A stretch of DNA of 64,000 nt from JANQJA01 sp040880285. Lineage in GTDB: Bacteria; Pseudomonadota; Gammaproteobacteria; Pseudomonadales; Azotimanducaceae. The stretch lies in the NCBI GenBank assembly GCA_040880285.1, contig JBBDIT010000073.1:5276-69275 (forward strand), in the 5' to 3' direction. Position numbers and translations under genes: made by a program. Shown piece after piece: positions 1 to 8,581 of this stretch. Numbering within the stretch: the first letter of the stretch is position 1; each line of letters starts with the position of its first letter. The notes beneath the pieces are model-generated. The model saw nothing but the letters and a program-made list of their open reading frames with translations, was not told the DNA's origin and did not search any database.

Positions 1-375
1 CCACATCGTCACTTCGGCATGCCTGGCAGTATTCAGAAGCATACGCTGGTGTATACCGTGGTTCTCGGTCTGGTGTTGACGATATTTTTTGATCTGACAC
101 GGATCGCCTCGCTGGGCATTATCTTCTATCTGATTATGGACTCAGCCATTCACTGGGGCGTCTTCCGTCACTTGCGCAACGATATCAATGCCAACCCTGT
201 TGTACCGATGATTGCCATAATACTGAACGCAGTGTTGCTCGCAGGCTTCGTCCTCGTCAAATGGCAAAGCGATCCACGGGTCATTGTCGTCGCTCTGGTG
301 GTCATGGCCGTCATTCTCATCGTCGAATCCTGGTTTCTCAGACATAACGTGAAAAGTGAAAACCACGATCAATAA
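1..375 (+). CDS. APC family amino acid permease, C-terminal part (cut by window edge)
   Basis: The reading frame is open from the first base of the window, and the first ATG is only at position 19, so this is the 3' end of a longer gene. The visible 124 residues hold about three hydrophobic membrane segments. A conserved stretch reading 'MDSAIHWGVFRHLR' followed by 'NANPVVP' is typical of the last helices of APC-superfamily amino acid permeases. The product would be an inner-membrane transporter; the substrate cannot be read from this piece. The family call rests on remembered similarity of the C-terminal helices and the missing N-terminus limits certainty. Confidence 0.6.
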   Translation, partial: PHRHFGMPGSIQKHTLVYTVVLGLVLTIFFDLTRIASLGIIFYLIMDSAIHWGVFRHLRNDINANPVVPMIAIILNAVLLAGFVLVKWQSDPRVIVVALVVMAVILIVESWFLRHNVKSENHDQ

Positions 376-562
376 GCTCTCAATGAAAACACATGGGCAC
401 CACAGATGTTTGACAACCGATCTGGCGTAGACAAGTACTTGTAGTATGCGGATCCTGGCAGAAAAAGGCATTCTTGAGGAACATGATGTGCAAATTAAAA
501 CATTATCGGACCTGATAGAATGGACACGTCAATTGCTGAAATGGAAACCCTGGAGACTGAAA

Positions 563-820
563 ATGAAACTCAATGCTAATGCTTTAGCTCTTGCAGTTAC
601 GTCAGTTGTTGCCGTTGTGTGGGTTGTATGCTCGATTATCGTGGCGCTATTGCCAAGCCTGTCAATGAATATGACTGGCTACATGATGCACTCTGATTTT
701 AGTGCTATGCAATGGAGTATGAGCCTCGGCGGATTTGTTGCCGGCTTGGTAATGTGGTCGATTTTTGCCGGTGCGATAGCCTGGCTGATAGCAACGCTGT
801 ATAACAGGTTTTCCGGTTAA
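563..820 (+). CDS. DUF5676-type small membrane protein
   Basis: An 85-residue protein with two hydrophobic segments, beginning 'MKLNANALALAV' and ending in a long helix containing 'AGAIAWLIATLYNRF'. The N-terminal KLNAxALALA motif and the closing YNRF motif are characteristic of DUF5676 membrane proteins, often seen near metal-resistance or small inner-membrane genes; the function is unknown. The open frame extends to an ATG at 446, but the start at 563 is preferred because it begins at the conserved motif and has GGAGA about 7 bases upstream. Positions 376-562 between this gene and the permease hold no convincing gene. Confidence 0.65.
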   Translation: MKLNANALALAVTSVVAVVWVVCSIIVALLPSLSMNMTGYMMHSDFSAMQWSMSLGGFVAGLVMWSIFAGAIAWLIATLYNRFSG

Positions 821-894
821 CTCAGCGGGCCGAAGACAATGCTGCATCTCCTTTGCACTTCGCCTCCACTACAAAGCTGGGCGTGTTGGCGGCA

Positions 895-1305
895 TTAGGA
901 CGCAGCGCGCAGGTAATCGCCAGCCGTCATTGCAATTCCGGGGAAAGAGTGGACAAGTCGTTTATCGCCAGTGATCAGTTTCAGATTTAGTGATGTTGCT
1001 AATGAAACGAATTCACAGCCATATGCAGCGCAACCGCTATCTTTTGCCAGTGTTAAGACGTCCATAGAATTGACGGTATATTCGTTATCTGCGAGCTGCC
1101 TTTCCGCCTGAGCCTGCATAGCAATGGCCGTATCCAGATCGACAATGTTTTTTCTTACATAAAGTGCAAGTACATTGCGGAACTCGCTTCGCCACAGTAA
1201 AGGTGCAACCCAATGGGGATCTTTGTGCAGCAATGAAACCACATGATCTGTCTGTTCCGTCGGCAGGTAGAGGTATGCGATGGTGTTGGTGTCCGCTACA
1301 ATCAT
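895..1305 (-). CDS. vapC: VapC-like PIN-domain toxin
   Basis: A 136-residue PIN-domain protein. The N-terminus 'MIVADTNTIAYLYL' supplies the first conserved Asp (residue 5). A Glu in 'WRSEFRNVL' near residue 41 and the Asp residues of 'YGCEFVSLATSLNLKLITGDKRL' near residues 96-114 complete the usual acidic cluster that binds Mg2+ in these RNases. It would cleave RNA when freed from its antitoxin. Its start overlaps the stop of the upstream antitoxin gene by 4 bases (ATGA), the standard arrangement for translational coupling of a toxin-antitoxin pair. The RNA target cannot be inferred. Confidence 0.85.
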   Translation of the reverse strand: MIVADTNTIAYLYLPTEQTDHVVSLLHKDPHWVAPLLWRSEFRNVLALYVRKNIVDLDTAIAMQAQAERQLADNEYTVNSMDVLTLAKDSGCAAYGCEFVSLATSLNLKLITGDKRLVHSFPGIAMTAGDYLRAAS

Positions 1306-1544
1306 TCTCTACCCTGGTTTATTGCTGCATTGATTTCCTCGGGATCCACTTGCTTGGCGATTACCCGGCTACGCAGCGCAAGTGCTTTCTCGGCTAGCTC
1401 TGCGGCAGAGACAGGCGTTGGCTTAAACGTTTTTTCCAGGCAATGAATAAGCTCGCTGTTTACGCTTCTATGATGCGCATTGGCAGCCCGTTTCAATTGC
1501 TCATACAGGTCATCCGGAATGTTCTTAAAGGTTACGGTAGCCAT
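1302..1544 (-). CDS. Ribbon-helix-helix antitoxin (FitA/Arc type)
   Basis: An 80-residue antitoxin. The N-terminal beta strand 'MATVTFKNIPDDLYEQLKRAA' with 'HHRSVNSELI' is a FitA/Arc-type ribbon-helix-helix DNA-binding domain; the C-terminal half should wrap the toxin. The frame continues upstream to 1568, but the ATG at 1544 is chosen because GGGGAG lies 8 bases before it and the domain starts there. Two direct GGTTCC repeats (1572-1577 and 1583-1588) just upstream could be operator half-sites for autoregulation; this is inference. The pair lies immediately left of the attC-like site at 1612. Confidence 0.82.
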   Translation of the reverse strand: MATVTFKNIPDDLYEQLKRAANAHHRSVNSELIHCLEKTFKPTPVSAAELAEKALALRSRVIAKQVDPEEINAAINQGRE

Positions 1545-1611
1545 CGTCGGCTCCCCAATTGGTTTCAAAACGGTTCCATTATGGTTCCTGGTTGATGGTT
1601 GTCAATTCCAC

Positions 1612-1667
1612 CCTAACAATCAATCGCACGCGACCAGCTACGCTGGCGCGTGAATGCGGGCGTTAGG
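1612..1667 (+). other. attC: Integron attC-like recombination site 1
   Basis: The outer arms CCTAAC (1612-1617) and GTTAGG (1662-1667) are complementary and match the R'' and R' core boxes of integron attC sites. Between them CACGCG-A-CCAGC (1627-1638) pairs with GCTGG-CGCGTG (1642-1652), giving an 11-bp stem with a single bulged A at 1633 and a three-base loop. An extrahelical base in one arm of an imperfect palindrome and an unpaired spacer of about 9 bases are the structural marks of attC. Recombination would fall between G1662 and T1663. Confidence 0.7.
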
Positions 1668-1673
1668 TGCATT

Positions 1674-2336
1674 GTGGGTCCAGAGGTTGCGGTTTTCCTT
1701 AGGCCTTATGGCGCTGTGTATATCGAGATACCAAAGGTTGCTTGTTCGAGTATAAAGGCTGCTATCGCACGCATCCTGAACATTGATCTTGTGCACGGGG
1801 ACCCCCATCAGACGCCATTACCGTCGATTCATTATGAACTCTCCGAGCACGGTCCGTTGTATCCTGACCTTTTTTCCTTCGCTTTCGTTAGAAACCCCTG
1901 GGATCGGCTCGTATCCTGCTATCGAGACAAAATCTTGCTTGAGGTAGATGGTTTTACTCATTCAACGATTCGGCCAGGCGTTGCCGACTGCCTGGCCCAC
2001 TTTGACAGATTTTTTCCAGGCATGTTATTTGAACAGTTCATCAACGTTGTGGCCTCGATCCCTGACGAAGAGGCTGACGAGCACTTCCGGTCGCAGTACA
2101 CCTTTATCGCAGACCGTGCCAACCAAATTGCGGTGGATTTTGTCGGAAGGTATGAGAGGCTTTTCGAAGATCTGAATCGAGTAAGAGAGTTACGACAGCT
2201 GCCTGAATTTGAACTACCGCGGTTACAGGCGGCGTCGAGTTCAGTTAACTATAGAGAATTCTATAGTGACCGATCGCGCGAGATCGTTGCCGAACGATTT
2301 AAAACTGACATCGCAATGTTCGAGTATGACTTTTGA
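1674..2336 (+). CDS. Sulfotransferase family 2 protein (cassette gene)
   Basis: About 220 residues with the two PAPS-binding motifs of the carbohydrate sulfotransferase family (PF03567-like): the 5'-phosphosulfate loop in 'EIPKVACSSIKAA' near residues 17-29, and the 3'-phosphate motif in 'FVRNPWDRLVSCYRDK' near residues 71-86. It would move a sulfuryl group from PAPS to a glycan or lipid acceptor, which cannot be named. An open frame reaches back to a GTG at 1650, but that start lies inside the attC site; the GTG at 1674 is the first start within the cassette. The protein has no clear signal peptide. The gene stands alone between two attC-like sites, which suggests horizontal acquisition. Confidence 0.75.
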   Translation: MGPEVAVFLRPYGAVYIEIPKVACSSIKAAIARILNIDLVHGDPHQTPLPSIHYELSEHGPLYPDLFSFAFVRNPWDRLVSCYRDKILLEVDGFTHSTIRPGVADCLAHFDRFFPGMLFEQFINVVASIPDEEADEHFRSQYTFIADRANQIAVDFVGRYERLFEDLNRVRELRQLPEFELPRLQAASSSVNYREFYSDRSREIVAERFKTDIAMFEYDF

Positions 2337-2346
2337 ACTACGACGC

Positions 2347-2399
2347 ACCTAACCTGGCGTTGAAGCCGAATTGGGTCCACTATATTGCAGGCGTTAGAC
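2347..2399 (+). other. attC: Integron attC-like recombination site 2 (degenerate)
   Basis: ACCTAAC (2347-2353) lies 10 bases after the sulfotransferase stop and GTTAGAC (2393-2399) follows 39 bases later; these fit RYYYAAC and GTTRRRY core boxes. The CTAAC/GTTAG portions pair, and a 'GAAGCCG' resembling an L'' box is present, but the inner arms do not form a clean stem. It is therefore weaker than site 1, and the call depends partly on its position and on its exact complementarity to the core of site 1. The stretch from 2400 to 2588 contains no gene I can support. Confidence 0.45.
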
Positions 2400-2588
2400 T
2401 GGCGTCACAGGCACGTGGGGTATCACCATGAGCGTACGCGAGTGTGAAGAGCCAGCTTGTCTTGCAGCCGTCGACGGGATCTGGAAGCTGCAAAGGAGGA
2501 TTGGGTAAAGGGTCGGTTCGATGGTATTGACGGTGAGACTGAATTTATCCCGCTGCCGGAATAGTCCTTTTCATCAGGCGCTGACCCG

Positions 2589-5351
2589 TCAGCCTGCGCG
2601 CCCGATTATGGCTAAACGTAATTGCTTTTCGGTCTCAAGGATTGCAAAAGATACCACTCCGATCGCGATGATCAGTATGCCATTGGCAAGGGAAACGCTT
2701 TGGGTCTGAAAAACCGCCTGTAGCGGTGGCAGATAAGTGATCGCAAATTGCGCCAGCACAACGCTGGTAACCGTGAGCCACACGACCCTGGTACCCCGCA
2801 CTGCCTGCCAGGTCAGCGACGTACCGTAAATATTGCGGATAAAAAACAGATGGAAGATTTCCATAACCACCAGCGTATTTAGCGCCATGGTGCGCGCCAT
2901 CTCAATCGTATTTCCCTGCTCGATTGCATAGACGTAAATGCCGAAAACAGCAGACAGAAAGAGGATCGAAACAAAGACAATGCGCCAGCCCAGTTCTGAA
3001 TTGAGCAGCGGTTCGTCCCGGGCGCGCGGGGCCCGCTTCATCGTGTTGGCTTCGGTGGGTTCGAATGCCAGCGCGATACCGAGCGTAATGGCAGTTATGA
3101 GATTCACCCAAAGAATCTGGGCGGGCGTGATCGGCAGTGTCATTCCGAAAAGTAGCGCCACTACGATGGTCAATGCCTCACCGGCATTCGTCGGCAAGGT
3201 CCAACATATGACCTTCTTGATGTTGTCGTAAACGGTTCGCCCTTCCCGCACCGCGGCGAGGATTGAGGCGAAATTATCATCAACCAGTATAAATTCAGCG
3301 GCCTCCTTCGCTGCCTCACTGCCACTTTTACCCATGGCAATGCCGGCATCTGCGCGCTTTAACGCCGGTGCATCATTGACGCCGTCACCGGTCATCGCCA
3401 CCGTCATGCCATGTGATTGCAGTGCGGTCACAAGCCGCAGTTTGTGTCCCGGCGTGGTGCGCGCAAATACATCAGTCTCCATTACCGCCAATGCCAGGGT
3501 CGCGTCGTCCATCGCATCAAGTTCTGTGCCTGTCAATAATTTGTCAGGACTGACGAGGCCAACCTGTCTGCCAATGGCGACAGCTGTTCCCTTGTGGTCC
3601 CCGGTGATCATCTTGACCCTGATGCCTGCTGAAAGGCACTCCGCAATCGCCTCAATAGCTTCAGGGCGCGGTGGATCGATCAAGCCAACCAGGCCCAGGA
3701 AAACCAGATCCTCTTCAACATCTTTGAACTCAAGCACGGTCTGTTCAAGCGCTACCGGCTTGACCGCAAATGCCAGCACCCGTTCTCCCAGCGAGGCCAG
3801 ACTTTCTGCCTGGAGCGACCAGGTTTCCGGTTCCAGAGGTTGGGTCCCACCATCTGGTGCACGCTGCAGGCTACACATGGAAAGTATCTGCTCCGGCGCC
3901 CCTTTAATCGATATAACGGCCTGGTGCTCATGATTGTGATTGAGTGTCGCCATGAATCGATGTTCGGCGTCAAAGGGGATCGCGTCGATTCGCTTCCACG
4001 CTGTCATGTCGTGTCTTGTGTCTGCGCCTGTCTTGCTGGCAAATGCGAGCAGGGCCCCCTCCATCGGATCCCCTTCAACTGTCCACACGCCATCGTGTTC
4101 CTGTATCGATGCATCGTTGCATAGCAAGGCGGATCGACCGAGTTCGGAGAGCATCGCGTGGTCTTTCAGGTCAATCACTGTCTGGTCCAGCTTGATCGCG
4201 CCATTGGGTTCATAGCCGATGCCATTGACCTCGAATCTGTGCTCACCCACTGCGACCGAGCCGACCATCATTTCATTTCTCGTCAATGTACCGGTTTTAT
4301 CGGTACAGATGACTGAGACCGCACCCAGCGTTTCAATTGCCGGCAGACGACGCACGATCACATTACGACGTGCCATTGCTTGCACACCAACTGCGAGAGT
4401 TATCGTCAGGACCGCAGGCAAACCTTCCGGAATGGCTGCAACCGAAAGTCCCACCACCGCCATGAACATGTCTGCAAACACAAAGTGTTCGACGAAATAG
4501 CCGAACACCAGCAATGTCGCAGCAATTAACAAAATCAAAATTGTCAGCCATCTGGAGAACACATTCATCTGCAGGACAAGGGGCGTGGTTAGCACTGCTA
4601 CATCCGACAGCATGCCGCTGATTCGGCCAATTTCTGTATTCGAACCCGTTGCGACGATAACGCCGCGGCCAAAGCCACTCGTAACCAGTGTGCCGCCATA
4701 GGCCATACTGGCGCGGTCACCCAGTTGGGTGTCTACTGCCACTGCATTCGTGGATTTCTCAACCGGGACCGACTCACCAGTAAGAATTGATTCCTGTACC
4801 CGGACTCCCCGGGTTTCAATCAGGCGCAGGTCTGCAGGCACTTTGTCACCCGCCTCGAGCAACACCACGTCACCAGGCACGAGTTGGTCACTGTCGATCG
4901 AGAGCCGGTCACCGTCTCGCAATACCGATACTCGCAGGGCCAGCATCTGTCGGATCGCTTCCATGGCCCTTTCTGCCTTGCCCTCCTGAAAGAAGCCAAT
5001 CGCCGCATTAGCGATGACCACCGCCAGAATCACAACGGTATCGGTAATGTGTCCCAGGGTCGCCGTAATGACGGCAGAAGCTAGCAGAACGTAAATGAGG
5101 ATATTGTGGAAGTGCTGCAGGAAGCGCAATACGGCGCTGCGTTTTAGCGGTCCGGGAATACAATTGGGGCCATAGGATGCCAATCGCGCGGCCGCTTGCG
5201 CTTGTGAGAGTCCCCCGGCGGTAGCGTCCAGCCGATCAAGCACATCATCGATGCTGTCACTGTGCCAACTATCTGCTAATCCTTTACTCACACTTCTACA
5301 ACGCTCAATGGTTTGGTCAAGATTCCCGACCCTGAAGATGATGCAAATCAT
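2589..5351 (-). CDS. P-type cation-transporting ATPase (P2, Ca2+-ATPase-like)
   Basis: A 920-residue P-type ATPase in the inner membrane. Motifs in order are an N-terminal cation-ATPase domain (about 25-95), the actuator loop TGES near 192, the M4 ion-binding motif PEGLP near 309, the phosphorylated Asp in 'CTDKTGTLTRNE' near 351, and the hinge motif TGDGVND near 640, followed by six C-terminal membrane helices. PEGLP and the overall length fit Ca2+- or Na+/K+-type P2 pumps; the exact ion is unclear. The first 20 residues are poorly conserved, and a GTG at 5291 ('VSKGLADSW') may be the true start. It stands alone, divergent from the glutathione S-transferase gene. Confidence 0.88.
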   Translation of the reverse strand: MICIIFRVGNLDQTIERCRSVSKGLADSWHSDSIDDVLDRLDATAGGLSQAQAAARLASYGPNCIPGPLKRSAVLRFLQHFHNILIYVLLASAVITATLGHITDTVVILAVVIANAAIGFFQEGKAERAMEAIRQMLALRVSVLRDGDRLSIDSDQLVPGDVVLLEAGDKVPADLRLIETRGVRVQESILTGESVPVEKSTNAVAVDTQLGDRASMAYGGTLVTSGFGRGVIVATGSNTEIGRISGMLSDVAVLTTPLVLQMNVFSRWLTILILLIAATLLVFGYFVEHFVFADMFMAVVGLSVAAIPEGLPAVLTITLAVGVQAMARRNVIVRRLPAIETLGAVSVICTDKTGTLTRNEMMVGSVAVGEHRFEVNGIGYEPNGAIKLDQTVIDLKDHAMLSELGRSALLCNDASIQEHDGVWTVEGDPMEGALLAFASKTGADTRHDMTAWKRIDAIPFDAEHRFMATLNHNHEHQAVISIKGAPEQILSMCSLQRAPDGGTQPLEPETWSLQAESLASLGERVLAFAVKPVALEQTVLEFKDVEEDLVFLGLVGLIDPPRPEAIEAIAECLSAGIRVKMITGDHKGTAVAIGRQVGLVSPDKLLTGTELDAMDDATLALAVMETDVFARTTPGHKLRLVTALQSHGMTVAMTGDGVNDAPALKRADAGIAMGKSGSEAAKEAAEFILVDDNFASILAAVREGRTVYDNIKKVICWTLPTNAGEALTIVVALLFGMTLPITPAQILWVNLITAITLGIALAFEPTEANTMKRAPRARDEPLLNSELGWRIVFVSILFLSAVFGIYVYAIEQGNTIEMARTMALNTLVVMEIFHLFFIRNIYGTSLTWQAVRGTRVVWLTVTSVVLAQFAITYLPPLQAVFQTQSVSLANGILIIAIGVVSFAILETEKQLRLAIIGRAG

Positions 5352-5409
5352 TGTGGGCGGTTAGGTTGAATGCTAGCCTAAGAGGTAGAACCATTGGAAG
5401 GATTTCGAG

Positions 5410-6021
5410 ATGATCCAATTATACGGACGCGGCCAATCCAGATCGTTTCGGGCGCTGTGGGCACTGGAAGAATCCGGATTGGAATATGAATACATCAACG
5501 TGCAACCCGGTGGTGATGTGCCTTCCCATTATCGAACCATCAATTCGCAGGGCAAGGTACCAACCCTGGTTGATGGTGAAGTCACGTTGACCGAGAGTGG
5601 TGCCATCGTCAACTATCTGGCAAGCAAGGCGGTGGGCACCGGGCTCATACCTCAAGACATTACACTGCGTGCACGCTACGATGAGATTGCCTTTTTTGTC
5701 ATGTCCGATCTCGAACAACCACTCTGGTCGATTGGCAAACATCGATTTGTCCTGCCGGAAGAAGTTCGCCAACCAGGTATGGCCGAGACTGCGAAATACG
5801 AGTTCGCACGGTCACATCGAGCCCTGCACCACCACATGCATGGGCGCGATTATGCGGTCGGGGAGAGTTTTACCATGGCTGATATTCTTCTTGCACACAC
5901 CATTGCCTGGGCAAAACGCTTTGAAATGAAAGTCGATAAGCCTTTCATCGAATATCAGGAGAAGATGTATGCAAGGCCGGCTTGCAAAAAGAGTTTGATC
6001 AAGCTTGAGGCGAATCGTTAA
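5410..6021 (+). CDS. Glutathione S-transferase family protein
   Basis: A 203-residue cytosolic protein. The N-terminal thioredoxin-fold domain (1-80) starts 'MIQLYGRGQSRSFRALWALEE' and includes the cis-proline segment 'GKVPTLVDGEVTLTESGAI', where V-P and E-S contact glutathione. The C-terminal all-helical domain contains 'SFTMADILLAHTIAWAKRF', the conserved N-capping box with an Asp. It would conjugate glutathione to electrophiles or reduce peroxides; the substrate class is not resolved. A Ser in the position after the first strand suggests a Ser-type enzyme, which is inference. The gene is divergent from the P-type ATPase. Confidence 0.85.
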   Translation: MIQLYGRGQSRSFRALWALEESGLEYEYINVQPGGDVPSHYRTINSQGKVPTLVDGEVTLTESGAIVNYLASKAVGTGLIPQDITLRARYDEIAFFVMSDLEQPLWSIGKHRFVLPEEVRQPGMAETAKYEFARSHRALHHHMHGRDYAVGESFTMADILLAHTIAWAKRFEMKVDKPFIEYQEKMYARPACKKSLIKLEANR

Positions 6022-6089
6022 CTTTTAACCGCCGATTCTTCACCGGACATTTCATTGGCACTCGATTGCGCCCCTGGTATGGGTAAGCG

Positions 6090-8507
6090 TCAGGAACCGA
6101 AGCGATACCGCAGCTTTACGACAAAAACATCAGCCAGCGGATTCTGCCAGCCATCGTCAAACAGATCCAAAAAGTCGTTTTGACGTAGCGCAACACCGCG
6201 ATTCGATACCCTGGTGTATACAACGAACAGGTCAGATAGCGGCGCAATCTCCCAGCGATAGCGGACCTGGAAACTGAGTTGAGAGATACCGAAGCTGTCC
6301 GATGGCCCGGTTGGCTTAGTTGTGGGAATCAGGTCACCTGGTGTGTCGGGAATCAAATAAAATTCGGACTCCTTCGCTTTGATCCCCACCCACTGCATGG
6401 ATGCGCGCAGTTGTTGTTTGGCAGTCAGGAAATAATCCAACGAGAGTCTCGGGCCCCATTGTTCAGCATCAAATGTTGTAAAGTTCTTGTCCTCCTGGTG
6501 CAACAGCCAACCCTTGCGATCCCGATAGCCGACGCTGGCATTGACCGTGAGCTGGTCATTCGGGTTCCAGGTTAAGCCCCCACCAAAGAAGTAATGATCG
6601 CCACCCAGATCTTCACCAAGGTAAGCGGTTTCAAGTGAGTAGCTGAGTGCACCAGTCGAGTCTGATCCGTAGTTGACAATCACCTGCACTTTTTCTTCCT
6701 TGCGATACAAGCCATTTCCAAAGCTGTTCAGATCATCATAGGCAGACGGAAAAAAGTGCACGCGAGCGGTAATCGATGAAAGATTATTGAGCGTCAGGCG
6801 ATTAGAAGCCAAAATCCCACCACCGATAAAGTAATCATCGCGGTTTTTATCCAGAAACCCACGCAGGTCAAACTGATTGTTACGCGCCCAACCGAGATTG
6901 GAACTGGTCCGAACATGTGCGGTCCGCACTCTCATCCTGTCGTTTCTCTCAAGAAAACCCAGGTCATTGATGTCAACGTTCTCATCCTGGTACTCGAAAC
7001 CAAACCGTTGCGAGAGTCCCTGCCGCGGTGTGTACTCGACGTCCAAAAAGCCGCCCACTCCTCGATCCAGGCCGTCAATGTCCGAGGTAAAAACCTGGCC
7101 GTCAAATTTCCACTTACCGTCCGCCGTCAGGTAGTGCGCATCAAGTCCCTGCGCCAACGCATCACCATCCTGATGTAAGACATTGGTTGAGAGAAAGCCA
7201 ACCGAACGATAAGCGCCACCCACTGAATCTTCATAGACCAGCCGTGCGATCGCGTAGTCACTGCCTGACTGCTCAATCAGGTAAGGATTTCCCGCAAGAC
7301 TCGCCTGCAGGGTAATGTCATCCTCGAGTGCGGCCAGCAAGCCGTAGCGCATTCGACCTATCTGCCCGGTGGTCTTGACGGCCCCTAACAGTTCCACGGG
7401 CTGGACGGCTTCGCGCTGCGGCAAAACTGTACCCGGTGGCAGCGTGACTTCCCGCGATTGACCACCAATCCGGCGAGTATTGACCATTGTCGTTGGCGCA
7501 CCTGCATTACCCACGCCGGATCCCCTGGTATCGGCTCGCGGGGACGCGATAAAGACTTCCTGCCCTTCAAGGAAAAACAGGCGCTTTTCAGGAAAAAATG
7601 TTTCGGTTGCCGAGAGATTAATGACGACATCATCGGACTCAACATTGCCGAAGTCCGGATTGATCGTGCCCAGCATCTGGAAGTTGGTGGAAGGTCGCCA
7701 GAAGAAATCCGCACCGACCCGGGTCCGTACGTCTTCCTCAATACGGTCATAACCCACCGCCACAAACGGGAAGATGTTGTACTGTTGTTTGGGATCAACC
7801 CCCGTCACTTCCAGCGACTGTAATTCCGACATAAAGCGGGGCACGGTGTCAGGTAACGCGGGCCAGCCCCAACGCTCGTCTATGTACGCCACCTTACGAG
7901 ACATATAAAGGCCAATGCGGCGGCTGGCGCCTTCCGAGGCCGGCATAGACATGGTAGCCCAGGGAATAAATATTTCTGCTGACCAGCCCCGCTGTGTGAC
8001 CTGCGAGCGCCCCCACCAGGCACCATCCCAATCGCTGGTAAACTGACGTTCCGGCAGCACAGTCCCGTCCATCAGGGAGTCTCCCAGGGCAACACCAAAC
8101 CAGTAGCCGTAACGGCCCTCGCCGGACGTATCCAGGGTAATGCTGATGCTATCGCGATTGATCTGGCGCGCATCCCGACCTGACAGTCTCGTAATCAGGG
8201 TCTCGGGTGGCTGCTCCATGTCGACGCCGACATAGAGTCCGTCATTACCATAAACAAATCGCACCAGCGTTTTGTGCGGAACATCTACCAGTGTATCCGG
8301 CTCGATAACGACGAACTCATCATAGGCCGGCAGTGTTGCCCAGATTGCCTCATCCAGTCGGCCATCAACACGAATGTTGACGTCATCAACATTGCGCGGC
8401 ACGATAATGGTATCGCCGTCCTCAAGTTCGATCGCCAATTCCGTGCTATAGGATGGATTTGCCAGGCAAACCGCAAAAATCAATGCCCAGGCTGGTCGTC
8501 CCCGCAT
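6090..8507 (-). CDS. CBM9-like / DUF5916 outer-membrane protein
   Basis: An 805-residue secreted protein. From the ATG at 8507 the N-terminus is a signal peptide ending near 'LANPSYS'. Residues about 40-240 resemble a family-9 carbohydrate-binding beta sandwich ('VDGRLDEAIWATLPAYDEF', 'RFVYGNDGLYVGV'). The rest fits DUF5916: 'INPDFGNVESDDVVINLSATETFFPEKR' is its hallmark region, followed by alternating beta strands to a C-terminal 'VVKLRYRFGS', as expected for an outer-membrane barrel. The function is unknown; uptake or surface binding is a guess. The open frame begins with a GTG at 8537, ten codons upstream, but the ATG gives a better signal peptide. It is transcribed alone, away from the DUF3501 operon. 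Confidence 0.78.
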   Translation of the reverse strand: MRGRPAWALIFAVCLANPSYSTELAIELEDGDTIIVPRNVDDVNIRVDGRLDEAIWATLPAYDEFVVIEPDTLVDVPHKTLVRFVYGNDGLYVGVDMEQPPETLITRLSGRDARQINRDSISITLDTSGEGRYGYWFGVALGDSLMDGTVLPERQFTSDWDGAWWGRSQVTQRGWSAEIFIPWATMSMPASEGASRRIGLYMSRKVAYIDERWGWPALPDTVPRFMSELQSLEVTGVDPKQQYNIFPFVAVGYDRIEEDVRTRVGADFFWRPSTNFQMLGTINPDFGNVESDDVVINLSATETFFPEKRLFFLEGQEVFIASPRADTRGSGVGNAGAPTTMVNTRRIGGQSREVTLPPGTVLPQREAVQPVELLGAVKTTGQIGRMRYGLLAALEDDITLQASLAGNPYLIEQSGSDYAIARLVYEDSVGGAYRSVGFLSTNVLHQDGDALAQGLDAHYLTADGKWKFDGQVFTSDIDGLDRGVGGFLDVEYTPRQGLSQRFGFEYQDENVDINDLGFLERNDRMRVRTAHVRTSSNLGWARNNQFDLRGFLDKNRDDYFIGGGILASNRLTLNNLSSITARVHFFPSAYDDLNSFGNGLYRKEEKVQVIVNYGSDSTGALSYSLETAYLGEDLGGDHYFFGGGLTWNPNDQLTVNASVGYRDRKGWLLHQEDKNFTTFDAEQWGPRLSLDYFLTAKQQLRASMQWVGIKAKESEFYLIPDTPGDLIPTTKPTGPSDSFGISQLSFQVRYRWEIAPLSDLFVVYTRVSNRGVALRQNDFLDLFDDGWQNPLADVFVVKLRYRFGS

Positions 8508-8581
8508 GCGCTCCCTCTTTGTATTCCCCCCACTCAAGGTACTGTTATAACTTGGTCAGGAGGGAAAAGACAAGCGCCGGG

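Larger units (their letters stand above)
1663..2399 (+). mobile_element. Putative integron gene cassette carrying a sulfotransferase
   Basis: The segment begins inside the core GTTAGGTGC (1662-1670) of site 1, carries one gene on the plus strand, and ends in a second attC-like site that begins GCACCTAAC just after the stop codon. The start core and this end core are perfect 9-base reverse complements, which is the known rule for the two ends of one integron cassette, because they pair when the cassette is circular. No integrase gene is visible, so this would be an orphan cassette (CALIN-like) or a relic. The boundaries follow cassette logic and are inferred. Confidence 0.55.

Noticed and set aside
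2428..2508. A 26-codon frame beginning ATG-AGC-GTA after the second attC-like site.
   Set aside because: Too short, without homologue or supporting context; the region also looked briefly like intron or retron RNA, but no matching structure or reverse transcriptase was found.
3334..3933. A 199-codon Ser/Ala/Thr-rich open frame opposite the P-type ATPase gene.
   Set aside because: Low-complexity composition typical of an antisense shadow; no ribosome site and no homologous motif.
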